Shown here: positions 24,799 through 31,491 of the stretch, piece after piece
Layout of the letters: each line of letters opens with the position of its first letter
Numbering within the stretch: the first letter of the stretch is position 1
NCBI RefSeq assembly: GCF_000701345.1
Contig: NZ_JNIJ01000017.1
Span: 62,001 to 126,000 of the forward strand
Source: Bradyrhizobium sp. URHD0069
Lineage (GTDB): Bacteria; Pseudomonadota; Alphaproteobacteria; Rhizobiales; Xanthobacteraceae
Length of the DNA stretch: 64,000 bases
Direction of reading: 5' to 3'
Translations under genes and position numbers: made by a program
Notes under the pieces: generated by a model
Told to the model about the DNA's origin: nothing
Seen by the model: the letters and a program-made list of their open reading frames with translations, nothing else
The model's database searches: none

Positions 24799-25052
24799 GG
24801 GCTGCAGGGTACTATCCGGTTGCCTGGCACGCGTTGGCTTAAGCTTGGATGGCCAATTGCACGATTGCTCGCGGAGATTCTTCACGAGCACATTTGGAAC
24901 GATAACCGACATTGCAGAGAAAAGCGAACGACGTAAGTCGCGGCAAGTGCTGCCGGTGCGCCGCCCACACCGGGAGCACCTAAATCGCGCCGCTTTGGCC
25001 TGGTGCGCCATGCACGCCGGCCCGCGTTACCGGCGCGCGTTGTTGCTGGCGA
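24799..25052 (-). other. remnant of a zinc-ribbon gene (duplicate of the one at 26656)
   Basis: On the minus strand MAHQAKAARFRCSRCGRRT (start at 25011) parallels the C-terminus of the protein at 26656 (PHQTKAPSFRCSRCARRT), and the DNA is visibly similar. The first half of the gene, with the other CxxC, is missing. It is in frame with the terminase-like gene, so a fusion protein is possible but less likely than a remnant. Confidence 0.5.
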
Positions 25053-25370
25053 TCAGAACGGAATGTCCTCATCAATCGTTTCGCCTTTTTGCTCGCGGTT
25101 TTGCCACAACGCGTTTCGCGTGGCCTCGGGAAGGTCGGAGAAGCAGACCCAAACGTGACTTTCCCGAGAGCGAGCGAAGTATTCTCTTCCAATGCAGTCG
25201 TATTCTTTCGCAAGCTCCGGGAACACACCATAGGGGTCTACCATTTGTGCATACCAGCAGCATACCTCGGCGGTGTCGGGATCGATTGTTAGACCGGCCT
25301 CCTTGCGGATCGCGAGCCATTCTTCGGTCGTCATTTCTGGAGTCTGTTCTTTGTTTTCAACCGTCTTCAT
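25053..25370 (-). CDS. hypothetical island protein, paralog of the one at 27466
   Basis: 105 residues: KEQTPEMTTEEWLAIRKEAG, LTIDPDTAEVCCWYAQMVDP YGVFPEL, GREYFARSRESHVWVCFSDL PEATRNAL. It shares this whole arrangement with the 102-residue protein at 27466 (TEEWLAIRKEAG, MDPYGVLP, GRQYFARS). The family is small, soluble and typical of alphaproteobacterial prophage regions; function unknown. GAAAGGACACTCAG before the ATG is a good ribosome site. Confidence 0.75.
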   Translation of the reverse strand: MKTVENKEQTPEMTTEEWLAIRKEAGLTIDPDTAEVCCWYAQMVDPYGVFPELAKEYDCIGREYFARSRESHVWVCFSDLPEATRNALWQNREQKGETIDEDIPF

Positions 25371-25382
25371 CTGAGTGTCCTT

Positions 25383-25732
25383 TCAGGTTGGTCGGGGGCC
25401 TGCTCTCTTGCTCTCGATAGAGGTGAAGCATGTGTCGTTGTTGGGTCTCGACATCGACAAGTCGTCGTGATCGATGAAGCGCCCAGACGCGCCGGCAACG
25501 AGCGCGCGTCTAATGTCCAGCAAAGCTGCAGCGAAGAAGCGCGACGGCTCCTCAGCCGATACCTTGACTTGGCTCGGTGAATGGCAGCGGGCTGGCCGCG
25601 CCGGCTAATGCTGTCGGCGAATTCGACATGCTCCGGCGCAACGCCAGGGTCGATGACTGCCCCGAACGTCTTGGTCTCATCCGGCACGGCGCGGTCGTCT
25701 GGGTGCCGCTCAATACGCAGGGGGTATGGCAT
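25383..25732 (-). pseudogene. possible frameshifted small gene
   Basis: The first frame begins MPYPLRIERHPDDRAVPDET KTFGAVIDPGVAPEHVEFAD, and after about 60 codons becomes arginine-rich and shadow-like. Another frame then gives plausible protein (SPSQVKVSAEEPSRFFAAAL LDIRRALVAGASGRFIDHDD) up to a TGA just before the next gene. The total length is not a multiple of three, consistent with one frameshift near 25570. No family is recognised. Confidence 0.35.
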
Positions 25733-25753
25733 ACTGTATAGTGTCACTCTCTT

Positions 25754-25919
25754 GGGACTGTGAAATGAATTTGAGGGCCTCCACAGTCCCACCAGAGCGC
25801 CATAAACGTTGCTATCGAGCAACATGGTCCCGCCTCGGAGCCACGACTGGCTCTCTCATGGGACTGTGCGTCTCTCCTGTGGGACTGTTGAATGAATTTT
25901 GCGTCTCCCTGGTGGGACT
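25754..25919. repeat. iteron-like repeat array within and after the HTH gene
   Basis: Four direct copies of TGGGACT (GGGACT at 25754, 25860, 25881, 25914) and one inverted copy (AGTCCC at 25785). Longer flanks are shared by some copies, such as GACTGTTGAATGAATTT and GACTGTGAAATGAATTT. Spacing of 21 and 33 bases between copies is close to two and three helical turns. Three copies lie inside the 3' coding part of the HTH gene and encode SPTRET, SPTGET and SPMRE. This looks like a protein-binding array, for example a replication origin. Confidence 0.7.
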
Positions 25920-26321
25920 TCGCACCGGCGGTGCTGGCGTCCAACTCATGAAGGTCTTGGTCGCGGTGTTGACGCTGGCCAGCGTGTCATCGGGAAACTC
26001 CGTCAACAGCCATTCGGTCGAGGTGCGACCCTTGACGTTAAAGCCGCTGCGCTTCTTGGCGACGATAAAACCGCGCTCGACAAGATGATGGAATGCGCGG
26101 GCTGCCGTGTTCCGACTGACATTCAAAGCGGTTGCTGCTTCCCGGACGCTGTAAGGTATCTTTCCATTGTTTGAATTTGGCCCCCGGTACCGGCGGGTGA
26201 TTTCGATATACAATGCGCGCGCTACCGGATCGAGCGATTGCCACGCCTCGGAATCGAGCATGTATTCCAGCAGCCGGATGTGACGAGGCCCGCGTTCCCT
26301 CGGGCTATCTTTGCGGGGCAT
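25812..26321 (-). CDS. winged-helix/HTH protein, candidate replication initiator with embedded repeats
   Basis: 169 residues. Residues about 15-105 form a helix-turn-helix/winged-helix domain: LLEYMLDSEAWQSLDPVARA LYIEITRRYRG, GKIPYSVREAATALNVSRNT AARAFHHLVERGFI, KKRSGFNVKGRTSTEWLLTE. The tail after SWTPAPPV is low-complexity and made of SPTRET/SPTGET/SPMRE repeats encoded by the DNA array. The layout (N-terminal HTH, repeats within the gene) is like phage lambda O. No primase or helicase motifs are visible. The ATG overlaps the stop of the preceding DUF6074-like frame (ATGA), so the two are co-translated. Confidence 0.65.
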   Translation of the reverse strand: MPRKDSPRERGPRHIRLLEYMLDSEAWQSLDPVARALYIEITRRYRGPNSNNGKIPYSVREAATALNVSRNTAARAFHHLVERGFIVAKKRSGFNVKGRTSTEWLLTEFPDDTLASVNTATKTFMSWTPAPPVRSPTRETQNSFNSPTGETHSPMREPVVAPRRDHVAR

Positions 26322-26613
26322 CAGCGTTGTCCCCGCGTAATGACGGCGCGCCAGAGCGCTGCGCGAATAGCAGCATCCATCGCGACGATCTCCCGGTTGA
26401 TGATCTCGAGATCGATGCCACGGCGCTGCAGGGTTTCGAATTGGACCTGGAGCTGACGATCCAGGTAACGTTCGCCGACCTCCGGTCTCATCGTCGCGAT
26501 GAGGCGGGCATGACGATCAATGAAGGCACGGCGGTGTGCTGCGGGAATGGAATGACGGTGCCGGACTGCACGGCGCCGAAGGTCACGCGCGAGTCTGGTT
26601 GATCGATGGGCAA
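26321..26613 (-). pseudogene. DUF6074-like small gene with a probable frameshift
   Basis: A TTG start six bases after GGAGG gives MPIDQPDSRVTFGAVQSGTV IPFP, then the family-like helical part appears in another frame: HRRAFIDRHARLIATMRPEV GERYLDRQLQVQFETLQRRG IDLEIINREIVAMDAAIRAA LWRA. The shift falls in a CACAC run near 26555. DUF6074 proteins are small phage-associated helical proteins of unknown role beginning with an IPFP-type motif. If the shift is a sequencing error the gene is intact. Confidence 0.55.
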
Positions 26614-26655
26614 TCTAGACCTCCATACACTTCGCGCGTAAGCGTTTACGCGTGT

Positions 26656-26862
26656 TTAAGTTCGCCGCGCACACCGTGAACACCTGAACGACGGCGCCTT
26701 GGTTTGGTGCGGGATGCTTGCGCGACCGACGTGACCGCAGCTTGAACATTTGATTAAGCGGTACGAAGGAAGCTGCTGCACCTTCAGATCATCAAGGGTC
26801 TCGGCCTCGTTGATGAGAATTTCGAGCTGCTGCCGGTGCCATGCTTTTCGACTTAGGTGCAC
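26656..26862 (-). CDS. small zinc-ribbon protein
   Basis: About 68 residues. An N-terminal helix (HRQQLEILINEAETLDDLKV) is followed by a two-knuckle zinc ribbon: KCSSCGHVGRASIPHQTKAP and FRCSRCARRT. Such proteins occur in phage and island regions and probably bind nucleic acid or a protein partner. The GTG at 26862 is chosen because GGAGG lies seven bases upstream. A partial duplicate lies at about 24940-25011. Confidence 0.6.
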   Translation of the reverse strand: MHLSRKAWHRQQLEILINEAETLDDLKVQQLPSYRLIKCSSCGHVGRASIPHQTKAPSFRCSRCARRT

Positions 26863-26923
26863 GATCAGTCCTCCATCATCCTCATCGCGGTGCTGCGTGC
26901 GCACGAACCTCCAGAAGTGACGT

Positions 26924-27172
26924 TCATGCGATCCACGTCTGCGCGGTCAACGCACCGAACAAGCCGTCATCAAGTGCCTTCAAGAGTCCCGTATCGATAG
27001 CTTCCTGCGCACCTTTCGGCCCGACTCTCTTGCCGCTCGGCTCCAGCACGTACATGACCTCGGCGTCGCCAGTGGTCTTGATGCGGAAGGACTTGCACAA
27101 TCGTTGGCCGTCGTCGTGGCAACGATCAACAATGAGCTTGGCCCTCTGTGACATCTTGATTGAATTGGACAT
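26924..27172 (-). CDS. hypothetical island protein
   Basis: 82 residues: KLIVDRCHDDGQRLCKSFRI KTTGDAEVMYVLEPSGKRVG, then a helical tail ending GLFGALTAQTWIA. CGAGGTGCATC precedes the ATG. Codon use is regular. No family recognised. Confidence 0.55.
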   Translation of the reverse strand: MSNSIKMSQRAKLIVDRCHDDGQRLCKSFRIKTTGDAEVMYVLEPSGKRVGPKGAQEAIDTGLLKALDDGLFGALTAQTWIA

Positions 27173-27190
27173 GATGCACCTCGGCTACTG

Positions 27191-27397
27191 TTACTTCGCG
27201 TGCTGCGTCGCTGCATGGTCGTGCACCGCCATCCAGACGTCCAATGCCGACCGCCCATAGCGAACGGCGCGCGTCAGCTTGATGAGGGAGGGCCCGGAGC
27301 CGTCGCGACGATGGCGGGCGACCTTGAGAAACTGCCAGCCCAATGTGAGATATTGAGCCGGCTCGTTGGGTGTGGAGTTTCCGTTGGTGGGCTGCAT
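27191..27397 (-). CDS. small HTH (excisionase/MerR-like) protein
   Basis: 68 residues. The C-terminal pattern SLIKLTRAVRYGRSALDVWM resembles the R-Y-x-x-S-x-L-D-x-W end of AlpA/Xis-type helix-turn-helix proteins, although the N-terminal half (YLTLGWQFLKVARHRRDGSG) is unusual. GAGGTG stands seven bases before the chosen ATG. It may regulate excision or replication genes of the island. Confidence 0.55.
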   Translation of the reverse strand: MQPTNGNSTPNEPAQYLTLGWQFLKVARHRRDGSGPSLIKLTRAVRYGRSALDVWMAVHDHAATQHAK

Positions 27398-27465
27398 AGA
27401 TGGGCACCTCATGCTGAGGCGCTGGCGCTCAATACTGAACGTGCGGCGCAAGGGTTACTCGGACG

Positions 27466-27774
27466 CTAGAAAGGCAGATCGTGATCATCATCGATGGCGT
27501 CTGCTCTTTCCCTCAGGGCATCTACCGTCGCCTGGGGAATATCGTGGAAGCTGACCCAAACATCTCCGTCCGGAGAGCGAGCGAAATACTGTCTCCCAAC
27601 ACAGTCGGCTTCCGGGCAATGCGGCAGGACACCGTAGGGGTCCATTACTCGTGCCCACCACCAGGTCACCTTAGCGGTCGCAGGGTCAATTCGAAAACCG
27701 GCCTCCTTTCGGATCGCGAGCCATTCTTCGGTGGCCAACTCTGGTGCTTGTTCTTTGTTTACGACGGTCGTCAT
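27466..27774 (-). CDS. hypothetical island protein, paralog of the one at 25053
   Basis: 102 residues: NKEQAPELATEEWLAIRKEA G, IDPATAKVTWWWARVMDPYG, RQYFARSPDGDVWVSFHDIP, with an acidic end (DDDHDLPF). It aligns over its whole length with the protein at 25053. The ATG at 27774 follows AGGACAGGCAG. Keeping both copies intact suggests they are used. Confidence 0.75.
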   Translation of the reverse strand: MTTVVNKEQAPELATEEWLAIRKEAGFRIDPATAKVTWWWARVMDPYGVLPHCPEADCVGRQYFARSPDGDVWVSFHDIPQATVDALRERADAIDDDHDLPF

Positions 27775-27834
27775 CTGCCTGTCCTGTTCAGGTTGGTTGT
27801 TCGAATTCAATTCGAGATGGGACGTCAGCAAGGC

Positions 27835-28734
27835 TTATGGGGTCACATCACCCTCTGCGTGGTGTGCGTCTGGATTTTGTGGAAGTACTGCACTGGTGTC
27901 CGCACCTTCCATCCAGATCGCGACGTCGTTCGCGAACGTTGCGACCTCCCGCAGACGGGAGATAATACTTTTTGCCTCGCGAGCTTCGAGAAGAAGCATA
28001 GACCGCGCTACTTGGGCGGGATTTCCGCTCTGAGACAAAGCCCAGCATGCCTCAAGCAATCTCTTGAGCTGCATGTATCTCTCGCGGTGGCGCTGACTCC
28101 GGCGCTCAGCTCGATCGGCGGCCGCTTTGGGATCAGGGACCGGCCTTGGCTTCCAGACAGAGGCTCTGTCAGCCTTGGCCTTCACAGCGGCCTTCACGGC
28201 AGATGCAGGTGATCCATATTCATCGATCAACCGGGCCTGATCCTGCGGTGGGATGGCCTTCGTAAACTCCGCTGCGGCAGCAACCTTCACGTCTCCCTGT
28301 TCCACAGCGTGTACCAGACCAGGTACGCCGTGATCTTTGACATAACGAGCTCGCTGGGCGCTGCGAACGCTGACGTTCAAGAGCTTTGATGCGACTTGCT
28401 GCGTCGCAGATGATCCGCCAATTGGCGGATGAGACCCCTTCGGCAGGTTTGCTATACCCGCCACCACCATCGCCCGCTGGCTTGCATCCAGGTGACGACG
28501 CTTGAGATTCATGCTGATCACGAAGCCGAGGGGATCGATACCCAGATATTCCACGATGCGAGGTTCGATTCCTTTCAGCAGGCCCGCACGGTAGCGGTTC
28601 CTGCCATCGAGAATTTTGCTCTCATAACTCCAGATTGGCTCGCGCTGACCATGCGCGACCATATCATCGCCGAGATCGTTGAGTTCTTCGTCGATCATCA
28701 TCGGGAAAATATTCGCAAGCGGATGAAATTCCAT
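27835..28734 (-). CDS. ParB/Spo0J-type nuclease-domain protein
   Basis: 299 residues. The N-terminal ParB domain has EELNDLGDDMVAHGQREPIW and the signature ILDGRNRYRAGLLKGIEPRI, plus LGFVISMNLKRRHLDASQRA. A helix-turn-helix follows (VASKLLNVSVRSAQRARYVK) with EFTKAIPPQDQARLIDE. The C-terminal 120 residues are basic and helical (RAERRSQRHRERYMQLKRLL EACW). There is no ParA next to it. Single ParB-like proteins in phages and islands act in partition, transcription control or replication. The ATG at 28734 is chosen from where homology begins; the ribosome site is weak. Confidence 0.82.
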   Translation of the reverse strand: MEFHPLANIFPMMIDEELNDLGDDMVAHGQREPIWSYESKILDGRNRYRAGLLKGIEPRIVEYLGIDPLGFVISMNLKRRHLDASQRAMVVAGIANLPKGSHPPIGGSSATQQVASKLLNVSVRSAQRARYVKDHGVPGLVHAVEQGDVKVAAAAEFTKAIPPQDQARLIDEYGSPASAVKAAVKAKADRASVWKPRPVPDPKAAADRAERRSQRHRERYMQLKRLLEACWALSQSGNPAQVARSMLLLEAREAKSIISRLREVATFANDVAIWMEGADTSAVLPQNPDAHHAEGDVTP

Positions 28735-28739
28735 TGGAG

Positions 28740-28937
28740 TCACGCCCCGGCGGGTGCGAGCGCGGGCTGCTTGGCCGCCCGTGCTTCCCACTCCTGCCCA
28801 TTTTTCTTGAGGACGGCGCTGCTGATCTCTGCCGGAACAGTCGACCCGCTATAGCGAGCCCGCTTCTCAAACCAGCCGTCAATATTTTCGCGTGTCCGAG
28901 CGGAAATAACAACTTCGCCCTCTTTCATGGAGGCCAT
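28740..28937 (-). CDS. small hypothetical protein upstream of parB
   Basis: 65 residues: MKEGEVVISARTRENIDGWF EKRARYSGSTVPAEISSAVL KKNGQEWEAR. The beta-strand-then-helices pattern could be a ribbon-helix-helix-like DNA-binding fold. It ends five bases before the ParB gene, so both are one operon. TTGAGGATC lies before the ATG. Confidence 0.5.
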   Translation of the reverse strand: MASMKEGEVVISARTRENIDGWFEKRARYSGSTVPAEISSAVLKKNGQEWEARAAKQPALAPAGA

Positions 28938-29019
28938 GCGATTGATCCTCAATGCTTGGTGTCGATAGGCTGCTGAATAGTCGCGATGAAACCTGATCTG
29001 TTCATTTCCAGATGTCAAC

Positions 29020-29062
29020 GTGTTCAAAAGAGAACACCAACAAAGAGCGAGCACCAACAAAC
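29020..29062. promoter_or_regulatory. palindrome and direct repeats upstream of the parB operon
   Basis: GTGTTC-AAAAGA-GAACAC is a perfect 6-bp inverted repeat. It overlaps a direct repeat, GAACACCAACAAA and GAGCACCAACAAA, with copies 17 bases apart. The site is about 85-125 bases before the start of the small gene that precedes parB. It is a good operator candidate for a phage-type repressor or the ParB-domain protein. Confidence 0.55.
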
Positions 29063-29380
29063 GACTGCGGCACAGGCACAACTTGGACTCTTGGATTCGG
29101 CAGGTAGAGAACAATTTTTTTGCATCAAAAAATGCGTTGCCACTTGAGGCGCGCACAACGATTTAGTGCAGCCGCGGAAACTAGCGTCTCTGCGAAGAAT
29201 GATTTGATACGACCGACCGCGGATCACACGGCGTCAGACCGGCGCTCGTCATTGCGGGATCGACCTGTTGATGTCGTTGTTGGGGTTAATTTGGATCAAT
29301 ATATCCCGCGCATTGGTTCTAAGCATACGTCGAGAGCGCGCCGATTGGCCGCCACAAGCATACAACGGAGGTGGGCAACT

Positions 29381-29497
29381 ATGTTGCCGCGGCTAATTAA
29401 CTTGCGTCGTGGCGAGCGCCGTGACGTCGCGGGGCTGCAGATCACCGCCCAGAATTTAGTGGTGGAAGTTAGCAACGCGAATTACATGGTGGCCTGA
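29381..29497 (+). CDS. 38-residue small protein
   Basis: MLPRLINLRRGERRDVAGLQ ITAQNLVVEVSNANYMVA. GGAGGTG sits seven bases before the ATG, one of the best ribosome sites in the island. A longer in-frame opening from 29120 lacks a ribosome site. It is divergent from the parB operon; it is too small to assign. Confidence 0.4.
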   Translation: MLPRLINLRRGERRDVAGLQITAQNLVVEVSNANYMVA

Positions 29498-29520
29498 TCG
29501 CCGGAATGACCCACACCACC

Positions 29521-29817
29521 TCAGGCTTCCTTACTTGACCTCCGGGAGTTTCTCCTGCGCAAGCGAACCGGTGCCGGTTCGATCTCGCCCAACTCGCCCC
29601 CGGAGGCCGATGGTGCGTTTGCCTTAGCCGTCACACTTCCCCGCCTGACATCCCTGCCGCTCAACGCAAGGCGCTCCGCGCGGTCATAGCGGTGCCTCTT
29701 AGACAGACTGCTGCCCCTTCCCCGACGCCGCCCGCCGTTTCCGGTACTGCCCGCGAAGAAACGGCCGTGTTGATCGCGGTGATCGCCACGATCAGATGTT
29801 GACGTTGTCTCGTTCAT
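29521..29817 (-). CDS. short basic protein with a DUF5681-like N-terminus
   Basis: 98 residues. DQHGRFFAGSTGNGGRRRGR resembles the G-R-F-x-x-G-N-x-G-x-x-x-G-R-P segment of DUF5681 proteins, which are common in prophage and plasmid regions. The remainder is very basic and low-complexity, and may be out of frame. The start codon has a poorly spaced ribosome site. Confidence 0.35.
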   Translation of the reverse strand: MNETTSTSDRGDHRDQHGRFFAGSTGNGGRRRGRGSSLSKRHRYDRAERLALSGRDVRRGSVTAKANAPSASGGELGEIEPAPVRLRRRNSRRSSKEA

Positions 29818-29886
29818 GCTCCGGACAATACCGCGAGATCGGATCGCGGGCACGCACACGCCGATTTTGCGACACACCCCATTAAG

Positions 29887-30564
29887 TCAAGAGGCTTGGC
29901 AGGGGTGCAGGTTTAGGTCAAATATTTCTCGGCAGTCGTCGTCGGAGCAGTCGGGAGGGTATTTCGGATAGGCTTGGACCAGCGCGCTGTAAGCGCGCGC
30001 TCTGGCGTCGATGATTACAGGTACAGGACTATCAACGAGTCGAGGAGCGCGCGCCGGAGGCGCGCTACTCTGTTCCTCTGTTCCTGTGTTATGTCTGACA
30101 GCGTGGTGGCATGTACGGATGCCGTTTTTGTCACCTATGGATGCGGTTTTTGTCACGTATGGATCACCATTCATAGGTGACACAGTTATGTCATCTATGG
30201 AGGTGTCTTCCGTGGTTGCCGGCGCGGCCGGAATGCTGAGCGTGAAGCTGACCGCATCATAGGTTCCGCCGCGCTTGCGCCGGAGCCAGCCTTCGTCTTC
30301 GAGCGCGGCAATGCAGCGCATGATCGTGCGGAGTGAAACGCCGAGCTTGTCGGCCAGCATCGCGTAGCCGGGATTGCATTGGCGGGTCTTGCAATTGAAA
30401 TGCAGAGCAAGCCGGGTTGCGGTTCGATACACATTGTCGGGCATGCCGGCCTCGCTGGCCGCGATCATGAATCGGTCGCGCGTCCTGAGATCGACGACGG
30501 TCACATGTGCAATTGGGGATGCTGATGGCGCTTGCGGTTCAGTATGCTGGGCATTACTACTCAC
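29887..30564 (-). CDS. second HTH replication-type protein with embedded repeats
   Basis: 225 residues. After a flexible leader comes an HTH domain: VVDLRTRDRFMIAASEAGMP, ATRLALHFNCKTRQCNPGYA, MLADKLGVSLRTIMRCIAAL EDEGWLRRKRGG. The middle (SIDDITVSPMNGDPYVTKTA SIGDKNG) is encoded by an iteron-like DNA array. The C-terminus (SALVQAYPKYPPDCSDDDCR) is a short possible interaction region. It resembles phage O-type or plasmid replication starters. The GTG at 30564 has AAGGAG upstream; a longer frame to 30681 is less well supported. Confidence 0.62.
   Translation of the reverse strand: MSSNAQHTEPQAPSASPIAHVTVVDLRTRDRFMIAASEAGMPDNVYRTATRLALHFNCKTRQCNPGYAMLADKLGVSLRTIMRCIAALEDEGWLRRKRGGTYDAVSFTLSIPAAPATTEDTSIDDITVSPMNGDPYVTKTASIGDKNGIRTCHHAVRHNTGTEEQSSAPPARAPRLVDSPVPVIIDARARAYSALVQAYPKYPPDCSDDDCREIFDLNLHPCQAS
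30130..30201. repeat. iteron-like repeats inside the second HTH gene
   Basis: Direct copies GTCACCTATGGA (30130), GTCACGTATGGA (30152) and GTCATCTATGGA (30190), plus an inverted copy TCATAGGTGAC (30171). The first two are 22 bases apart and share the longer flank GTTTTTGTCAC. As in the array at 25754-25919, there is one inverted unit among the direct ones. It is a candidate origin or autoregulatory site. Confidence 0.7.
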
Positions 30565-31179
30565 AGCACGTTCTCCTTGGTGCTCCATTGGGATCGTTCC
30601 GCCTTTGCGGGGCGGGTATTGCTCTAGCCGGCGCGGCCACCTCGGTTTATTCCGGGGTGGCCTTCTCGTTTTTCCAGCCAAAATTGATGCAAGCCGACGA
30701 TCGATGCAAGGGCCACGCCGCGCGCGATGATAGAAGCGCCAGCGCCGCAGTCATTTCCTGCAGAATTTGCAAGCACCTGTAACGCAGGATTCAAAGGCTC
30801 AGTTTCCGCGAAAATCCGGCCGTAACTTGCAACGGCGACCGGAAAGCCGCGCGTCCTGGCGCGCGGCGTTACATGTCGCCAGATTATTTTTTGCAAGCAT
30901 CGTGCGCATTGACCAGCAGTTGATCGTGCGCGGCAAGTAAAACTTAAAGCGGAAATTTTCGCGCAGCGATGGGACTCGCTGCTGAAAAATAAATGCGCAC
31001 GGTGTTCAATCCGAGACACGGCTCGCCGGAAAAACCGTCGCATAATGTTGCGCTATGACCAGCGTTGTGAACACGGGTGTGGATAACACCAAGGAACGAA
31101 ATTGCTTCGCGACAAATTCTCCGAACGTGAGACGATAACCTACGATGAGCTTTGTATTCGTGCGTAACGGAGAATTCCC
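30565..31179. other. divergent intergenic region between rep-type gene and alpA-like gene
   Basis: About 600 bases. Open frames on the minus strand (30624-31043) give arginine-rich or phage-like peptides without ribosome sites. It should hold the promoters for the divergent HTH and AlpA-like genes. I see no clear repeat or terminator. Confidence 0.35.
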
Positions 31180-31389
31180 ATGCCACAAGCGCAGGTTTTG
31201 ATTCCCTACCGTGATCTGAAGGCCAAGGGCGTGCCGTATTCCAAGCCCCACCTGTGGCGGCTGGAGCGAGCAGGCAAATTCCCCAAGCGCGTGCCCATCG
31301 GCCCTGCCCGCTATGCCTACGTCGAAGCGGAGATCGACGATTACATCGCCGCGCGGGTCGCCGAACGCGACGCCGGTGCCACGAACTGA
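31180..31389 (+). CDS. AlpA-family phage regulator / excisionase-like protein
   Basis: 69 residues of the AlpA winged-helix type: IPYRDLKAKGVPYSKPHLWR LERAGKFPKRVPIGPARYAY VEAEIDDYIAARVAER. The S-x-x-x-L-x-R-L-x-x-x-G-x-F-P core is the family hallmark. AlpA proteins act as excision factors or activate integrase and satellite genes. ACGGAGAATTCCC precedes the ATG. It is close to the integrase, as in many phages and satellites. Confidence 0.88.
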   Translation: MPQAQVLIPYRDLKAKGVPYSKPHLWRLERAGKFPKRVPIGPARYAYVEAEIDDYIAARVAERDAGATN

Positions 31390-31491
31390 GAGACCAACGA
31401 GAAGCCGAAGGCGGCATAGCGCGGGGAGAAGCGCCATGCGGGGCAGATAGAACCAAATCAAGTGGGTGGCGCGGCAATTGGAGCGGCAAGG

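Noticed and set aside
30624..31043. Minus-strand frame upstream of the second HTH gene
   Set aside because: Arginine-rich start, no ribosome site, no family; likely a shadow of non-coding sequence.
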